Source: Candidatus Poribacteria bacterium (GTDB lineage Bacteria > Poribacteria > WGA-4E > PCPOR2b). From it: DNA of 64,000 nt. Position numbers and translations under genes: made by a program. Where the stretch lies: NCBI GenBank assembly GCA_022826645.1, contig JAJDUM010000019.1, forward strand, positions 41,332-105,331, read 5' to 3'. The notes below the pieces were generated by a model. It was given only the letters and a program-made list of their open reading frames with translations, was not told the origin of the DNA and searched no databases. Positions 51,825-61,011 of the stretch are shown one piece after another; position 1 is the first letter of the stretch; every line of letters begins with the position of its first letter.

Positions 51825-53282
51825 ATGAACGGAGTTGACAAGGCAAAAACCCACAGCACCCCAAAAGTCGAAATCTCAGTCGGCAACTTCGGACCGATTA
51901 CGGAGGCGAATATTGATCTGCGTCCGCTAACGGTATTTGTCGGACCGAGCAACACCGGTAAGACCTACCTCTCTGTGCTGATTTATGCGCTGCAACGCAT
52001 CTTTGAGGAACTCTCAGGGCTTCCATTACCGCATATCTTACAACACTTAGCACATGACTTAGGCTACGACCCTTCGACAGATGAAACAGAACTTTTTGAG
52101 GCACTCGGCAAGCTAAACAGCAGTCAACCCTTCAAATTATCGGAACTGCCCAAGCTGGTGCGCGAACCGATAGAATCTAGTTTCGAGAATTTAGAGATTT
52201 ACGGTAATGACTTGGAGACAGAACTTAAACGCTGTTTCGACCTCAATTCTCTTTCGGGGTTAACAAGATCGGCCGGACGTCAAAACGATGAAACAACCGT
52301 TTCGCTGATAGTAAGCGAGGAAAATCAAGATCTCTGGTCCTGCAAAATGGAAGTCTCCGAATCAGAGGTCACTATAGCTGGAAGAATCAACAAAAATAGT
52401 GTCATTTTTCCCCAAGACTGGCCACCCCTGGGTTTCCATTTCGATTCTATTAAAGGCATTGCTATAATCAGCTCTGAAACTCACGCCAGCGTAAGAAAGC
52501 CTTACTACTTGCCAGCCGCTCGAAGCGGCATTATGCAGAGTCACCGGGTAGTAGCAAGCTCTCTTGTGACACGCTCTGCCCGCGCAGGTTTGGAACCATT
52601 GGAAGTTCCAACACTTTCGGGAGTGGTAGCAGACTTCATGCAACAAATTATACTCTACAGAGAAGGTGCAGGGCCAGATGATGAGATGAATCATATTGCG
52701 GATTCATTGGAGTCTGATGTACTCGCGGGGCAGATAATTATGACTCCTTCACCGACAGGGTATCCAGACTTTCTCTACCGCCCACAAGGAATAGAACAGG
52801 ATATGCGTCTGACTCGTTCCTCGTCAATGGTATCTGAGCTCGCTCCCCTGGTCCTGTTTCTCCGCGGTCTCATCCGCCCCGGTGATACGCTCATCATTGA
52901 GGAACCCGAAGCCCATTTGCACCCCGCCGCCCAGACCCAAATGGCAGCCACTCTCGCCCGTTTGGTCCGTGCTGGCGTAAAAGTGCTTGTCACCACCCAT
53001 AGCGACTTCATGCTCCAAGAGATTGGAAATCTGATGCGCGTCGGTATGCTCAAGGAAAAGGGGGCGCTGAAGAAAGAGACCAACGATTGGCTGTTACCGG
53101 AAGAGGTGGGAACCTGGCATTTCCAAAAAGATCAGCCGGTGAAGGAAATTCAATTCGACCACACCGTAGGTATTGAGCCGGAAGATTATGAAGATGTGGC
53201 TGAATCCCTCTACAACCGTTGGGCAGGTTTGCAGAACCGAATAGAGGAAATGAAAGACGATAATGAACGTGAATGTGAATAG
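51825..53282 (+). CDS. AAA/ABC-type ATPase of OLD-like class
   Basis: The 485 residues carry Walker A GPSNTGKTYLSVLIYAL near 38-54 (LTVFVG precedes) and, far downstream, the ABC-type end DTLIIEEPEAHLHPAAQTQM (Walker B, near 364-383) and VTTHSDFMLQEI. This split layout is that of RecF/OLD-family ATPases used in many phage-defence modules (such as AriA- or Gabija-like). The product lacks a TOPRIM or nuclease of its own. It overlaps the next gene by 20 bases. The ATG at 51825 has AAGGGA upstream; the earlier in-frame start at 51783 is possible. Confidence 0.85.
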   Translation: MNGVDKAKTHSTPKVEISVGNFGPITEANIDLRPLTVFVGPSNTGKTYLSVLIYALQRIFEELSGLPLPHILQHLAHDLGYDPSTDETELFEALGKLNSSQPFKLSELPKLVREPIESSFENLEIYGNDLETELKRCFDLNSLSGLTRSAGRQNDETTVSLIVSEENQDLWSCKMEVSESEVTIAGRINKNSVIFPQDWPPLGFHFDSIKGIAIISSETHASVRKPYYLPAARSGIMQSHRVVASSLVTRSARAGLEPLEVPTLSGVVADFMQQIILYREGAGPDDEMNHIADSLESDVLAGQIIMTPSPTGYPDFLYRPQGIEQDMRLTRSSSMVSELAPLVLFLRGLIRPGDTLIIEEPEAHLHPAAQTQMAATLARLVRAGVKVLVTTHSDFMLQEIGNLMRVGMLKEKGALKKETNDWLLPEEVGTWHFQKDQPVKEIQFDHTVGIEPEDYEDVAESLYNRWAGLQNRIEEMKDDNERECE

Positions 53283-53766
53283 GGTTCTCGACGAAATCCG
53301 GGCGCAGGTGGGTACAGAGAGCCTTATCAATTCGTGTAGTGGCGAAGGCTGTCGCGTGTATATGGACGGCATACCACCGGAGCGGGTTGTGATAGATGTT
53401 GAAGATGAATTCGACTCGCGCAAAATGACGGAGAAACGGTGTGACCGTCTGCTCTTCTTTATTGATACCGATGACAACAACCTCGTCGCAGCTCCAATTG
53501 AACTCAAGAGCGGCAAAGCCGAACAATCGGAAGTCACTGAAAAGCTACAAAACAGCTTGCGCTTTACCGCTAGCATCGTTCCAAGAGCGATGGCTTTGAC
53601 AACCGTTTACAGACCAATCCTGTTTGAAGGACGGGGCATTAAGTGGATCAATCCCAAAGGGACCAAACAACTGAATGTGAACTTTCGTGGCAACAAGTTG
53701 CGGATTCGGGTAGGTCGCTGCGGAAAAGACGAGAATCTAGTGAGAGCTCTGTCTGAACCCGATTAA
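53263..53766 (+). CDS. Small ExK-motif protein, possible nuclease partner
   Basis: The 167 residues show a CDRLLFFIDTDD strand followed by PIELKSGKAEQSEV, i.e. Asp61 and Glu80-x-Lys82, the spacing and order of PD-(D/E)XK nucleases. The rest is beta-rich with a basic C-terminus (RGNKLRIRVGRC). No family was recognised. Four Cys lie near the ends. Tight 20-base overlap with the ATPase gene suggests an ATPase-effector pair. It could instead be a substrate-binding or sensor subunit. Confidence 0.55.
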   Translation: MNVNVNRVLDEIRAQVGTESLINSCSGEGCRVYMDGIPPERVVIDVEDEFDSRKMTEKRCDRLLFFIDTDDNNLVAAPIELKSGKAEQSEVTEKLQNSLRFTASIVPRAMALTTVYRPILFEGRGIKWINPKGTKQLNVNFRGNKLRIRVGRCGKDENLVRALSEPD

Positions 53767-53821
53767 CTTGAACTCTCCACAAACCCATTACAGATTACGG
53801 AATTCGTCCCCCTTAAACAGA

Positions 53822-56800
53822 ATGCCGACCCTCACCCTCAAGCCCACACACAAGCCTGTCAGAGAATATTACACCGCACTCGACCGATACGCGCAACTGG
53901 GTGTCACGCACGAAACCGCCGTCCGTTCAGCGTTCCAATTCCTGCTTGAATCGTGTGGACGACAGTTTGATTGGACACTCGTTCCTGAACATTCAATGAC
54001 CGGAGATCAAAACAAGCGGGTTGTCGTTGATGGTGCGTTAATTGACAGTTTTAGGTTGATTCACGGCTATTGGGAGGCGAAGGATATCCACGACGATCTG
54101 CCCGCGGAAATAGTCCGCAAGTTTGAGAAAGGCTATCCCCGCGATAACATCCTCTTCCAAACTCCACACCGCGCCAGCCTTTGGCAGAACGGTCAGCGGG
54201 CACACGATGCCGATCTGACCGATCCGACACAACTGATAAAGATTCTCGACACCTTTTTTGCCTACCGTCCACCAGAATACACCGAATGGGAGGAGGCGGT
54301 CGCACAGTTCAAAGACAGGGTGCCCGACATCGGAAACGGATTGGCGGACTTAATCCAGGAGGAGCGGGCTATTAACCCCCACTTTGTCGCGGCGTTTAGA
54401 GATTTTCATGAGAAATGTCAGCAATCAATTAACCCCAACCTCTCTGAAGCCGCCGTTGAGGAGATGCTGATCCAACACCTCTTGACCGAGCGCATCTTTC
54501 GCACCGTTTTCAATAACCCTGACTTCACCCGCCGCAATGTCATCGCCAATGAGATTGAGAAGGTGGTAGATGCCCTCACAGAGCAGTCATTTAGCCGCGA
54601 CGATTTTCTGCACAGTCTTGATCCCTTTTATGCTGCAATCGAACGCACCGCCGAAACCATTAACGATTTCTCCCAAAAACAGGGGTTTCTCAACACCGTT
54701 TACGAGCAGTTTTTTCAAGGCTTTTCGGTGGAGGTTGCCGATACGCATGGGGTGGTCTACACGCCGCAGCCGATTGTCGATTTTATGGTGAGAAGTGTGG
54801 ATCAGATATTAAAGACTGAATTTGAGAACGTCTCCCATCGGGGCAAGGACGCCCCTCCCACAGGGAGGAACGGAGGACGGGCAGCCACGAGGGCTGCCCC
54901 TACAATCTCGGATAGGAATGTACATATCATCGACCCGTTTGTGGGGACAGGCAATTTCATCGTGCGGGTGATGCGCGAAATTCGCAAAACCGACTTGGCG
55001 AAAAAGTATACAACAGAATTGCACTGCAACGAGGTGATGCTGCTGCCGTACTATATCGCCTCAATGAACATTGAACATGAGTTTTACGAGGCGACGGGCA
55101 GATATCAACCTTTTAAGGGCATCTGTCTTGTGGATACGTTTGAGTTAGCAGAAGACTCCGACTACTATGAAGCCTCCTTGTTTACAGAGGAGAACACGCG
55201 CCGCGTTGAGGATCAGAAGGCGACCCCGATGTTTGTGGTTATTGGCAATCCGCCCTATAACGTCGGTCAGGTCAACGAGAACGATAACAACAAAAATCGA
55301 AAATATCCAACGATGGACGCGCGGGTTGCGGAGACTTATGCGAAGGACTCTACGGCGACGAATAAAAACGCACTTGCCGATCCGTACGTAAAGGCGATTC
55401 GGTGGGCATCGGACCGGGTAGGGGAGGAAGGGGTTGTCGCTTTTGTAACGAACAACAGTTTTCTCGACGGTGTAGCGTTCGATGGGATGCGGAAGCGCCT
55501 CGCAGACGATTTTGACACGATTTACATTCTGGATTTGGGCGGGAATGCCCGGAAGGGATTGAAGGTCTCGGATGCCAATGTATTCGGGATACGGGTCGGC
55601 GTGAGCATCAACTTGTTTGTGAAGACCGGACAGGAGAAAAATGGCGCGACTATAATCGGGGCCGGTCCCGATTTATCGGGATCCTCGCTTTCGCGGGAGA
55701 TGCCCCTCCCACGCAGGGAGGGCTCTGTTCCTGCTCGTATTTTTTACTATCGTACCGATGACCTATGGAACAAAAAACAGAAATTCGATTTTCTGAATGA
55801 GTGCGCACATGTCGGGGATATAGATTGGCAAACTATTCAACCTGACCTACGCCACACATGGCTCACCGAAGGGCTCCACGCTGAATTTGAGACCTTTATC
55901 CCGATGGGTACTAAGGAAGTGAAGGAGGAGAGAAGTGAGGCAGTAGATGTGATTTTTCAGACTTACAGCAACGGTGTTAAAACCAATCGCGATGCATGGG
56001 CGTACAATTTTAACCGAAACACACTGGACGAAAACATAAGTCGGATGATTGATACCTACAATGAGCAGGTGTTCAAGTGGGAACGGCGGGCAAATCGGGA
56101 GGCAAATGTTGATGAATTTGTGATTAATGATAACGCAAAAATTAGTTGGAGCGCAACCCTTAAACGCAGCTTGCAACGAGGAAAAGCCGCTGATTTTTTG
56201 CAGGACAAGATGAGAACTTCCCTTTATCGTCCATTTACGAAATCAAACCTTTACTTTGACCGGAAGATAACTGAGCGTGTATACGTCTTTCCATCTATCT
56301 TCCCCACACCTGAAACAGAGACGGAAAACCGTGTGATTTGTGTCGGAGGTTACGGTCGAAAAGAATTTGCTGTTTTGATGAGCAGATCTATTCCTGATTT
56401 GAACTTCTATGGCGATCCACAACAATCTTTTCCCTTCTACACCTATGACGAGGACGGAAGTAATCGCAGAGCGAACATCACCGATTGGGCGTTAGCAGAA
56501 TTCCGGGCACATTACGGAGACGAGTCCATTGGCAAGTGGGACATCTTCCATTACGTCTACGGTCTACTCCATCATCCGGAATATCGGGAACGGTATCAGG
56601 CGAACCTCAAGCGGGATCTGCCTCGCCTGCCATACACGCCGGATTTCTGGGGGTTTGCCAAAGCGGGAGAACGATTAGGGGAAATCCACATCGACTATGA
56701 GGAGGTGGAAGAATACCCGCTCGCATTCATCGAAAAGCCGGATACACCGCTCAATTGGCGCGTGGAAAAGATGAAGTTGTCCAAAGATAAAACGGGGATA

Positions 56801-57052
56801 AAATACAACGATTTCCTGACCCTCGACGGGATACCCGCAAAGGCGTTTGACTATCGGCTGGGGAATCGGTCCGCGTTGGAATGGGTGATAGATCAGTATC
56901 GCGTCAAGACGGACAAACGCAGCGGCATCATTAACGATCCGAACCGCGCGGACGATCCAGAGTACATCGTCAGACTGATTGGGAAGGTGATTACGGTCAG
57001 CTTGAAAACGGTCGAGATTGTGGAGGGGATGCCCGTGCTTGCATCCCGATAG
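53822..57052 (+). CDS. Single-chain nuclease-methyltransferase (type IIG/ISP-like) with repeat insertions
   Basis: The product of about 1076 residues has an N-terminal PD-(D/E)XK-like module (VDGALID then GYWEAKD, Asp and ExK near residues 70-87) and a helical linker. The N6-adenine MTase core has IDPFVGTGNFIVRVM (motif I, bases about 54931-54970) and GNPPYNVGQ (motif IV, near 55246). A target-recognition C-terminus follows. It is shorter than type ISP enzymes, with no helicase. Two stretches (about 54826-54915 and 55655-55735) and the stop codon are repeat DNA. The ATG at 53822 fits the family start; a TTG at 53768 is in frame. Confidence 0.85.
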   Translation: MPTLTLKPTHKPVREYYTALDRYAQLGVTHETAVRSAFQFLLESCGRQFDWTLVPEHSMTGDQNKRVVVDGALIDSFRLIHGYWEAKDIHDDLPAEIVRKFEKGYPRDNILFQTPHRASLWQNGQRAHDADLTDPTQLIKILDTFFAYRPPEYTEWEEAVAQFKDRVPDIGNGLADLIQEERAINPHFVAAFRDFHEKCQQSINPNLSEAAVEEMLIQHLLTERIFRTVFNNPDFTRRNVIANEIEKVVDALTEQSFSRDDFLHSLDPFYAAIERTAETINDFSQKQGFLNTVYEQFFQGFSVEVADTHGVVYTPQPIVDFMVRSVDQILKTEFENVSHRGKDAPPTGRNGGRAATRAAPTISDRNVHIIDPFVGTGNFIVRVMREIRKTDLAKKYTTELHCNEVMLLPYYIASMNIEHEFYEATGRYQPFKGICLVDTFELAEDSDYYEASLFTEENTRRVEDQKATPMFVVIGNPPYNVGQVNENDNNKNRKYPTMDARVAETYAKDSTATNKNALADPYVKAIRWASDRVGEEGVVAFVTNNSFLDGVAFDGMRKRLADDFDTIYILDLGGNARKGLKVSDANVFGIRVGVSINLFVKTGQEKNGATIIGAGPDLSGSSLSREMPLPRREGSVPARIFYYRTDDLWNKKQKFDFLNECAHVGDIDWQTIQPDLRHTWLTEGLHAEFETFIPMGTKEVKEERSEAVDVIFQTYSNGVKTNRDAWAYNFNRNTLDENISRMIDTYNEQVFKWERRANREANVDEFVINDNAKISWSATLKRSLQRGKAADFLQDKMRTSLYRPFTKSNLYFDRKITERVYVFPSIFPTPETETENRVICVGGYGRKEFAVLMSRSIPDLNFYGDPQQSFPFYTYDEDGSNRRANITDWALAEFRAHYGDESIGKWDIFHYVYGLLHHPEYRERYQANLKRDLPRLPYTPDFWGFAKAGERLGEIHIDYEEVEEYPLAFIEKPDTPLNWRVEKMKLSKDKTGIKYNDFLTLDGIPAKAFDYRLGNRSALEWVIDQYRVKTDKRSGIINDPNRADDPEYIVRLIGKVITVSLKTVEIVEGMPVLASR
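54826..54915. repeat. Palindromic repeat in frame inside the nuclease-methyltransferase gene, site 1
   Basis: CATCGGGGCAAGGACGCCCC, CTCCCACAGGGAGG and GGGCAGCCACGAGGGCTGCC are three successive hairpins placed just before MTase motif I. The encoded Arg/Ala/Gly/Pro-rich residues are unlike the rest of the protein. Confidence 0.65.
55655..55735. repeat. Palindromic repeat in frame inside the nuclease-methyltransferase gene, site 2
   Basis: GTCCCGATTTATCGGGATCC, then TCGCTTTCGCGGGAGATGCC and CCTCCCACGCAGGGAGG. The ordering matches the intergenic repeat at 49487-49533. The flanking coding parts would join cleanly across it. Confidence 0.7.
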
Positions 57053-57230
57053 ATCGGGGATCTGGGGGTGCTGTCTAATTAAACATAGGGCATGAAGAAG
57101 CGTCTAAGGTTGGGATTATAGTAAATCCTAAAAATAAATAGACACTTTCACTCCCCGTGTATGGTAGGTGCTGTTTCCAACTGCGCCGATGCGGTGCGGT
57201 TAGAAACCGCACCTACCGGGTCTGGGGGCA
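57053..57230. repeat. Hairpin repeats after the nuclease-methyltransferase gene
   Basis: CCCGATAGATCGGG (57045-57058) contains the TAG stop itself. Downstream, GGTAGGTGCTGTTT (57163-57176) pairs with AAACCGCACCTACC (57204-57217) with one mismatch. An inner GCGGTT/AACCGC hairpin lies inside. Confidence 0.6.
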
Positions 57231-57464
57231 ATGCGGTTCGGCTTGGAGTGTCTCATTAATTCTAAGATCTACTATAGAATCGGTGAGGAGGGAATTATTT
57301 CTCTTATACGGAGCTGTCAAATCAACCGTGAAATCATTAAACGAAATGAGAGAGAAAGAGGCTACGCGATTATTGATCAAATGATTGGAATGGCAGACTC
57401 CGGTTCAACCGATGGGTCCGTCAACCACGATGAAGTTATCTATGAATTGGATTCCAAACAATGA
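57231..57464 (+). CDS. Small unrecognised protein overlapping coaBC
   Basis: The frame gives up to 77 residues ending in an acidic YELDSKQ. The N-terminal part runs into repeat DNA, so the true start is unclear (a TTG at 57243 is possible). Its TGA overlaps the coaBC ATG (ATGA), which argues for real, coupled translation. In many bacteria rpoZ (omega) stands between gmk and coaBC, and this gene holds that slot. I see no clear omega motif, so no name is given. The central RNERERGYAIIDQMIGM region is helical. Confidence 0.4.
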   Translation: MRFGLECLINSKIYYRIGEEGIISLIRSCQINREIIKRNERERGYAIIDQMIGMADSGSTDGSVNHDEVIYELDSKQ

Positions 57465-58669
57465 CACCAGAAAACAAAACAATCATCCTCGGCGTTACCG
57501 GCGGAATAGCCATCCATAAATCCGTCGACTTAGCGAGCCAACTGGTGAAGCATGGGCATTCGGTGCACGTGGTCATGACAGAAAACGCCACCCGTCTGGT
57601 GCAGCCGACCCAATTCCAGGTCATCTCCCGAAACCCTGTATTGCTTGACCTTTTCGATCTCGGTTCCGATTGGAAACCGGTGCATATTGATCTCGCAGAC
57701 AAGGCGGATCTGTTAGCAATCGTTCCCGCCACAGCCAACATCATCGGGAAGATGGCGAACGGCATCGCCGACAACGCACTCTTGACCGTTGCAGTCTCCG
57801 TCCACTGCCCAATCCTGATCGCGCCGGCGATGGAGCAGCACATGTATGAAAACCCGTTCGTAGCGGCAAACGTCCAAAAACTGAAATCAAACGGTGTGGA
57901 ATTTGTCGAGCCAGTCAGCGGCGACCTCGCCTCTGGTAAACAGGGGATGGGACGGTTGAACACGGTTGAGGAGATACTCGCACGGATCAATCAGCTGTTG
58001 AATACGTCCAGCGACTTGGAAGGGAAACGGGTGGTTGTCACAGCTGGACCTACCCGGGAGTATCTCGATCCAGTCCGCTTTATCAGCAACCGATCTAGCG
58101 GAAAGATGGGAAACGCCATCGCCGAAGCGGCACGAGATCGTGGGGCGGATGTACTTCTTATTAGTGGTCCCGCGACAGCAGCACCGCCCCCAGGGGTTGA
58201 AACGCAGTATATAGAAACTACACTGGAGCTGCAGGAGGCACTCCTCGAAGGGTTCGATCACACCGATATCGCCGTGATGGCAGCAGCCATCGCTGACTAT
58301 CGCCCGCAGACGTTTTCTCGAAATAAAATCAAGAAAACTACTGATCAACTGAATATCCCGCTCGAACAGAACCCAGATATTGCACAAGTATTGGGTGAAC
58401 GCAAGAAGAGCGGACAGATCACGGTCGGTTTTGCCGCCGAAACGAATGACCTCTTGGAGAACGCCCAAAAGAAATTGGTTCAGAAGAACTGTGACCTTAT
58501 AGTGGCAAATGACGTATCGGCGGAAGGCGCGGGATTTGAAGGGGACACGAACATCGTGACGCTGTTGGACCAGAGCGGGAATTGCGAACAACTCCCCCTG
58601 CTCTCCAAGCGCGAAGTTGCTGATCGGATCTTGGACCGCGTAGTTGAATTAATCCAGCAAGGCAATTGA
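57461..58669 (+). CDS. coaBC: Phosphopantothenoylcysteine decarboxylase/synthase
   Basis: This bifunctional coenzyme A enzyme has 402 residues. The N-terminal flavin-dependent CoaC part shows GVTGGIAIHKSVDLA, the active-site region VHIDLADKADL, PATANIIGKMANGIADNAL and PAMEQHMYENP. The C-terminal CoaB part shows VVTAGPTREYLDPVRFISNR, SSGKMGNAIAEAA, AAAIADYRP and the KIKK substrate-binding segment. Length is normal. Start overlaps the small upstream gene. Confidence 0.95.
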   Translation: MTPENKTIILGVTGGIAIHKSVDLASQLVKHGHSVHVVMTENATRLVQPTQFQVISRNPVLLDLFDLGSDWKPVHIDLADKADLLAIVPATANIIGKMANGIADNALLTVAVSVHCPILIAPAMEQHMYENPFVAANVQKLKSNGVEFVEPVSGDLASGKQGMGRLNTVEEILARINQLLNTSSDLEGKRVVVTAGPTREYLDPVRFISNRSSGKMGNAIAEAARDRGADVLLISGPATAAPPPGVETQYIETTLELQEALLEGFDHTDIAVMAAAIADYRPQTFSRNKIKKTTDQLNIPLEQNPDIAQVLGERKKSGQITVGFAAETNDLLENAQKKLVQKNCDLIVANDVSAEGAGFEGDTNIVTLLDQSGNCEQLPLLSKREVADRILDRVVELIQQGN

Positions 58670-58823
58670 CCTAGGTATCAATAGCAATTCCATTGTCTCT
58701 AATTCATATACTACAGGGTCAGCCCCCCATTACAAATTCCCCACATAAAAACTTGAATCTAAAAGAATACCTTTAGAACTAAAACTCCAAGATTCATCCT
58801 TGGGGTACCAATCTGTTTTAGTT

Positions 58824-58852
58824 TTGTATCCATTCGGATTCTGTGATATACT
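58824..58852 (+). promoter_or_regulatory. Possible promoter of the LamG gene cluster
   Basis: TTGTAT (58824-58829), a 17-base spacer and TATACT (58847-58852). The leader to the first LamG gene is then about 215 bases and shows no clear structure. Bases 58670-58823 hold no recognisable feature. Confidence 0.5.
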
Positions 58853-59076
58853 AGATTATGAGATCCACAAGAATCTCAATGCTCCAGCCTTAGAAGTATA
58901 TCGAAACCCGACCTGACAGGGAGGTGTTCAAAACCGCTTGTACAATCAATCCTAATACGTTGGTAGAGCTTGGTACTGGCTAGTTCATGGGCGATTTGCC
59001 CCAAAAGAATGAACGGGGAACCAGCACGTTTTACCACAACCATATCTACAGAGCAATCGCAAAGGAGAAAGGAACG

Positions 59077-59940
59077 ATGAAGATGAAAACAACGATTTCT
59101 GTTCTGCTTATAGCAGCTGTCCTTTTAATCCTTACCCCGCTGGGTGACGGGAAACAGCGTCCTGGATTGGAATTAATGCTCTATTATCCCCTTGATGAAG
59201 GCGGCGGCAGAACCGTGGAGGACAAGTCCGAAAGCGAAGCCGATGGCAAATTATCGGCGGGAGAATGGGTTGATGGCAAATATGGGAAAGCCGTTCGGTT
59301 TAATATGAAGGATGGCGACGGTGATCCCGAAGGTACGAGTAATATCCGAACCCGAGAAAATGAGGCATTTGCCTTTAAGGGGAATGCGGAAATCACGCTG
59401 ATGGCATGGATCAGAAATGAGACTGACCATTGGGCTTGGGCTGGGATTAATCAGTTTGTAGTTATCTATAACCGTCCTGAAGGAAATTTCACAAACTACG
59501 GTTTTCGGATAGAAGACCCGGGGCACCCCGCGCTATTTTATCGAGATGCAGCGGACGCGGACTGGCACCGTAAGACAGCAAGAGGTGACCCCTTACCAAC
59601 GAAGCAGTGGGTACATGTCGCCTGTACCGCTACTCTGGGCAAGGGAGATACCATGAAGTTCTATGTAAATGGGGAAGAACGTCCCAGTGGATGGAGTCAT
59701 GGCAACGGCAATTTTAAGGCGATTGCGGTACCAGGTCCCATTGATATTGGCTCCCGTTGGGGTGGCCAAGGCAAACATCTCTTCCACGGGTCAATCGATG
59801 AGGTCATGATCTGGAGTGGAGTCTTTGAAGCCGATGAAATCAAAGATATTATGTCGGCACCCGGTGACGAATTCCTCGCCGTTCAACCCCGCGGGAAGCT
59901 CGCGACAACGTGGGCGACCCTAAAACGAAATTCTAATTAA
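59077..59940 (+). CDS. Secreted LamG-domain protein 1
   Basis: The 287 residues start with a signal peptide (about 1-24) and form one laminin-G/concanavalin-A-like jelly roll: LMLYYPLDEGGGRT, GKYGKAVRFN, ITLMAWIRN, KQWVHVACTATLG, MKFYVNGEE and FHGSIDEVMIWSGVFEADEI. Such domains bind sugars or surface ligands. A conserved tail FLAVQPRGKLATTWATLK ends the protein. The ATG at 59077 follows AGGAGAAAGGAACG. First of three tandem paralogues. Not an enzyme by visible motif. Confidence 0.85.
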   Translation: MKMKTTISVLLIAAVLLILTPLGDGKQRPGLELMLYYPLDEGGGRTVEDKSESEADGKLSAGEWVDGKYGKAVRFNMKDGDGDPEGTSNIRTRENEAFAFKGNAEITLMAWIRNETDHWAWAGINQFVVIYNRPEGNFTNYGFRIEDPGHPALFYRDAADADWHRKTARGDPLPTKQWVHVACTATLGKGDTMKFYVNGEERPSGWSHGNGNFKAIAVPGPIDIGSRWGGQGKHLFHGSIDEVMIWSGVFEADEIKDIMSAPGDEFLAVQPRGKLATTWATLKRNSN

Positions 59941-59967
59941 TAGATTTAAACCCGCAATGACGATATT

Positions 59968-60026
59968 GCCCTCTGATGTTTATATCAAATAGATATACTG
60001 TCCCATCAGCATCAGGGGGCTTTTTT
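59968..60026 (+). terminator. Intrinsic terminator after LamG protein 1
   Basis: GCCCTCTGATG (59968-59978) pairs with CATCAGGGGGC (60010-60020, one G-U pair) and is followed by six T. Confidence 0.8.
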
Positions 60027-60094
60027 AATTAAGGCTTGGTTATAAATGCAGAAAGTCAGGGATGTAATCGGTTGCCTGAAAGGGGGTACGAAAC

Positions 60095-60958
60095 ATGAAA
60101 GCATTGGCGCTTATAGCGGGCTTTCTTTTGTTTCTTATGCCATCCCTAGTCAGCGGGAAACAGCGCCGCGGATTAGATCTAGTCCTCTATTATCCCTTCG
60201 ACGAAATAAGAGGAAGGGCGACAAAAGACCTATCTCGATTTAGAAATGATGGACTGCTGCAAGGCAAAGGGGCCTGGCGCAAAGGGAAATTTGGACACGC
60301 TCTCTACTTTTGTAGAGAAGTGGCTTGTGGTGCCGATTCGGGTATTGTCCAAACGCCACAGCACAAAATTTTTGCTTTTGGAGCGGGAGACGAAATAACC
60401 CTTATGGCGTGGATAAATGTCGATCCCGCTAATGTCGGAGAGAAACTAGTTGGGGCGCGCGCGATTATCTATAATCGCCCCCGAGACGCACAAGCGAATT
60501 ACGGACTTCGGATGGATCGTGTCGATCCATCTTTTTTTTATCGCGACAGCGAAGATGTGGACTTTCATCGTGTTACAGGGATATGGGATGCAATACCGAT
60601 AGATAAGTGGGTACATATCGCTGCTACCACTACTTTTGGGAATCCTGATACGATGAAAATCTACCTAGATGGGAAACTGCAACGTACCAACATGAAGGGA
60701 GGCACCAAACCTAATAATTGGTCCCTAGGCGATGGGACGAAACCGCCCATGGTAACCAAAGGTCCCGTTACGATTGGCGGCTATGGGAAATTTCTCGACC
60801 CATTCCAAGGTCTCATTGATGAAGTGATGATCTGGAAAGGAACCTTCGCAGAGGAAGAAATCCAAGAAATTATGCTGGCACCGGGAAGCGAATTTCTCAG
60901 TGTCGAACCCCGTGACAAACTAGCAACGACATGGGGAACGCTAAAACAAAGCCCCTGA
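60095..60958 (+). CDS. Secreted LamG-domain protein 2
   Basis: This 287-residue paralogue has a signal peptide (about 1-24, LALIAGFLLFLMPSLVSG), then the same jelly-roll landmarks: LVLYYPFDEIRGRA, GKFGHALYF, ITLMAWINVD, DKWVHIAATTTFG, MKIYLDGK and FQGLIDEVMIWKGTFAEEEI. It ends in the shared FLSVEPRDKLATTWGTLK tail. GAAAGGGGG precedes the ATG. A terminator separates it from protein 1, so it has either its own promoter or read-through. Ligand unknown. Confidence 0.85.
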   Translation: MKALALIAGFLLFLMPSLVSGKQRRGLDLVLYYPFDEIRGRATKDLSRFRNDGLLQGKGAWRKGKFGHALYFCREVACGADSGIVQTPQHKIFAFGAGDEITLMAWINVDPANVGEKLVGARAIIYNRPRDAQANYGLRMDRVDPSFFYRDSEDVDFHRVTGIWDAIPIDKWVHIAATTTFGNPDTMKIYLDGKLQRTNMKGGTKPNNWSLGDGTKPPMVTKGPVTIGGYGKFLDPFQGLIDEVMIWKGTFAEEEIQEIMLAPGSEFLSVEPRDKLATTWGTLKQSP

Positions 60959-61011
60959 AACGAACCTTTTAAGAATCTATCGAACCTTTGGCATAGTTAA
61001 GGAGGTTGCTG

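Noticed and set aside
57157..57384. Overlapping ORF in another frame before coaBC
   Set aside because: Its first half is hairpin-repeat DNA and it has no coupling to coaBC; the frame ending at 57464 is better supported.
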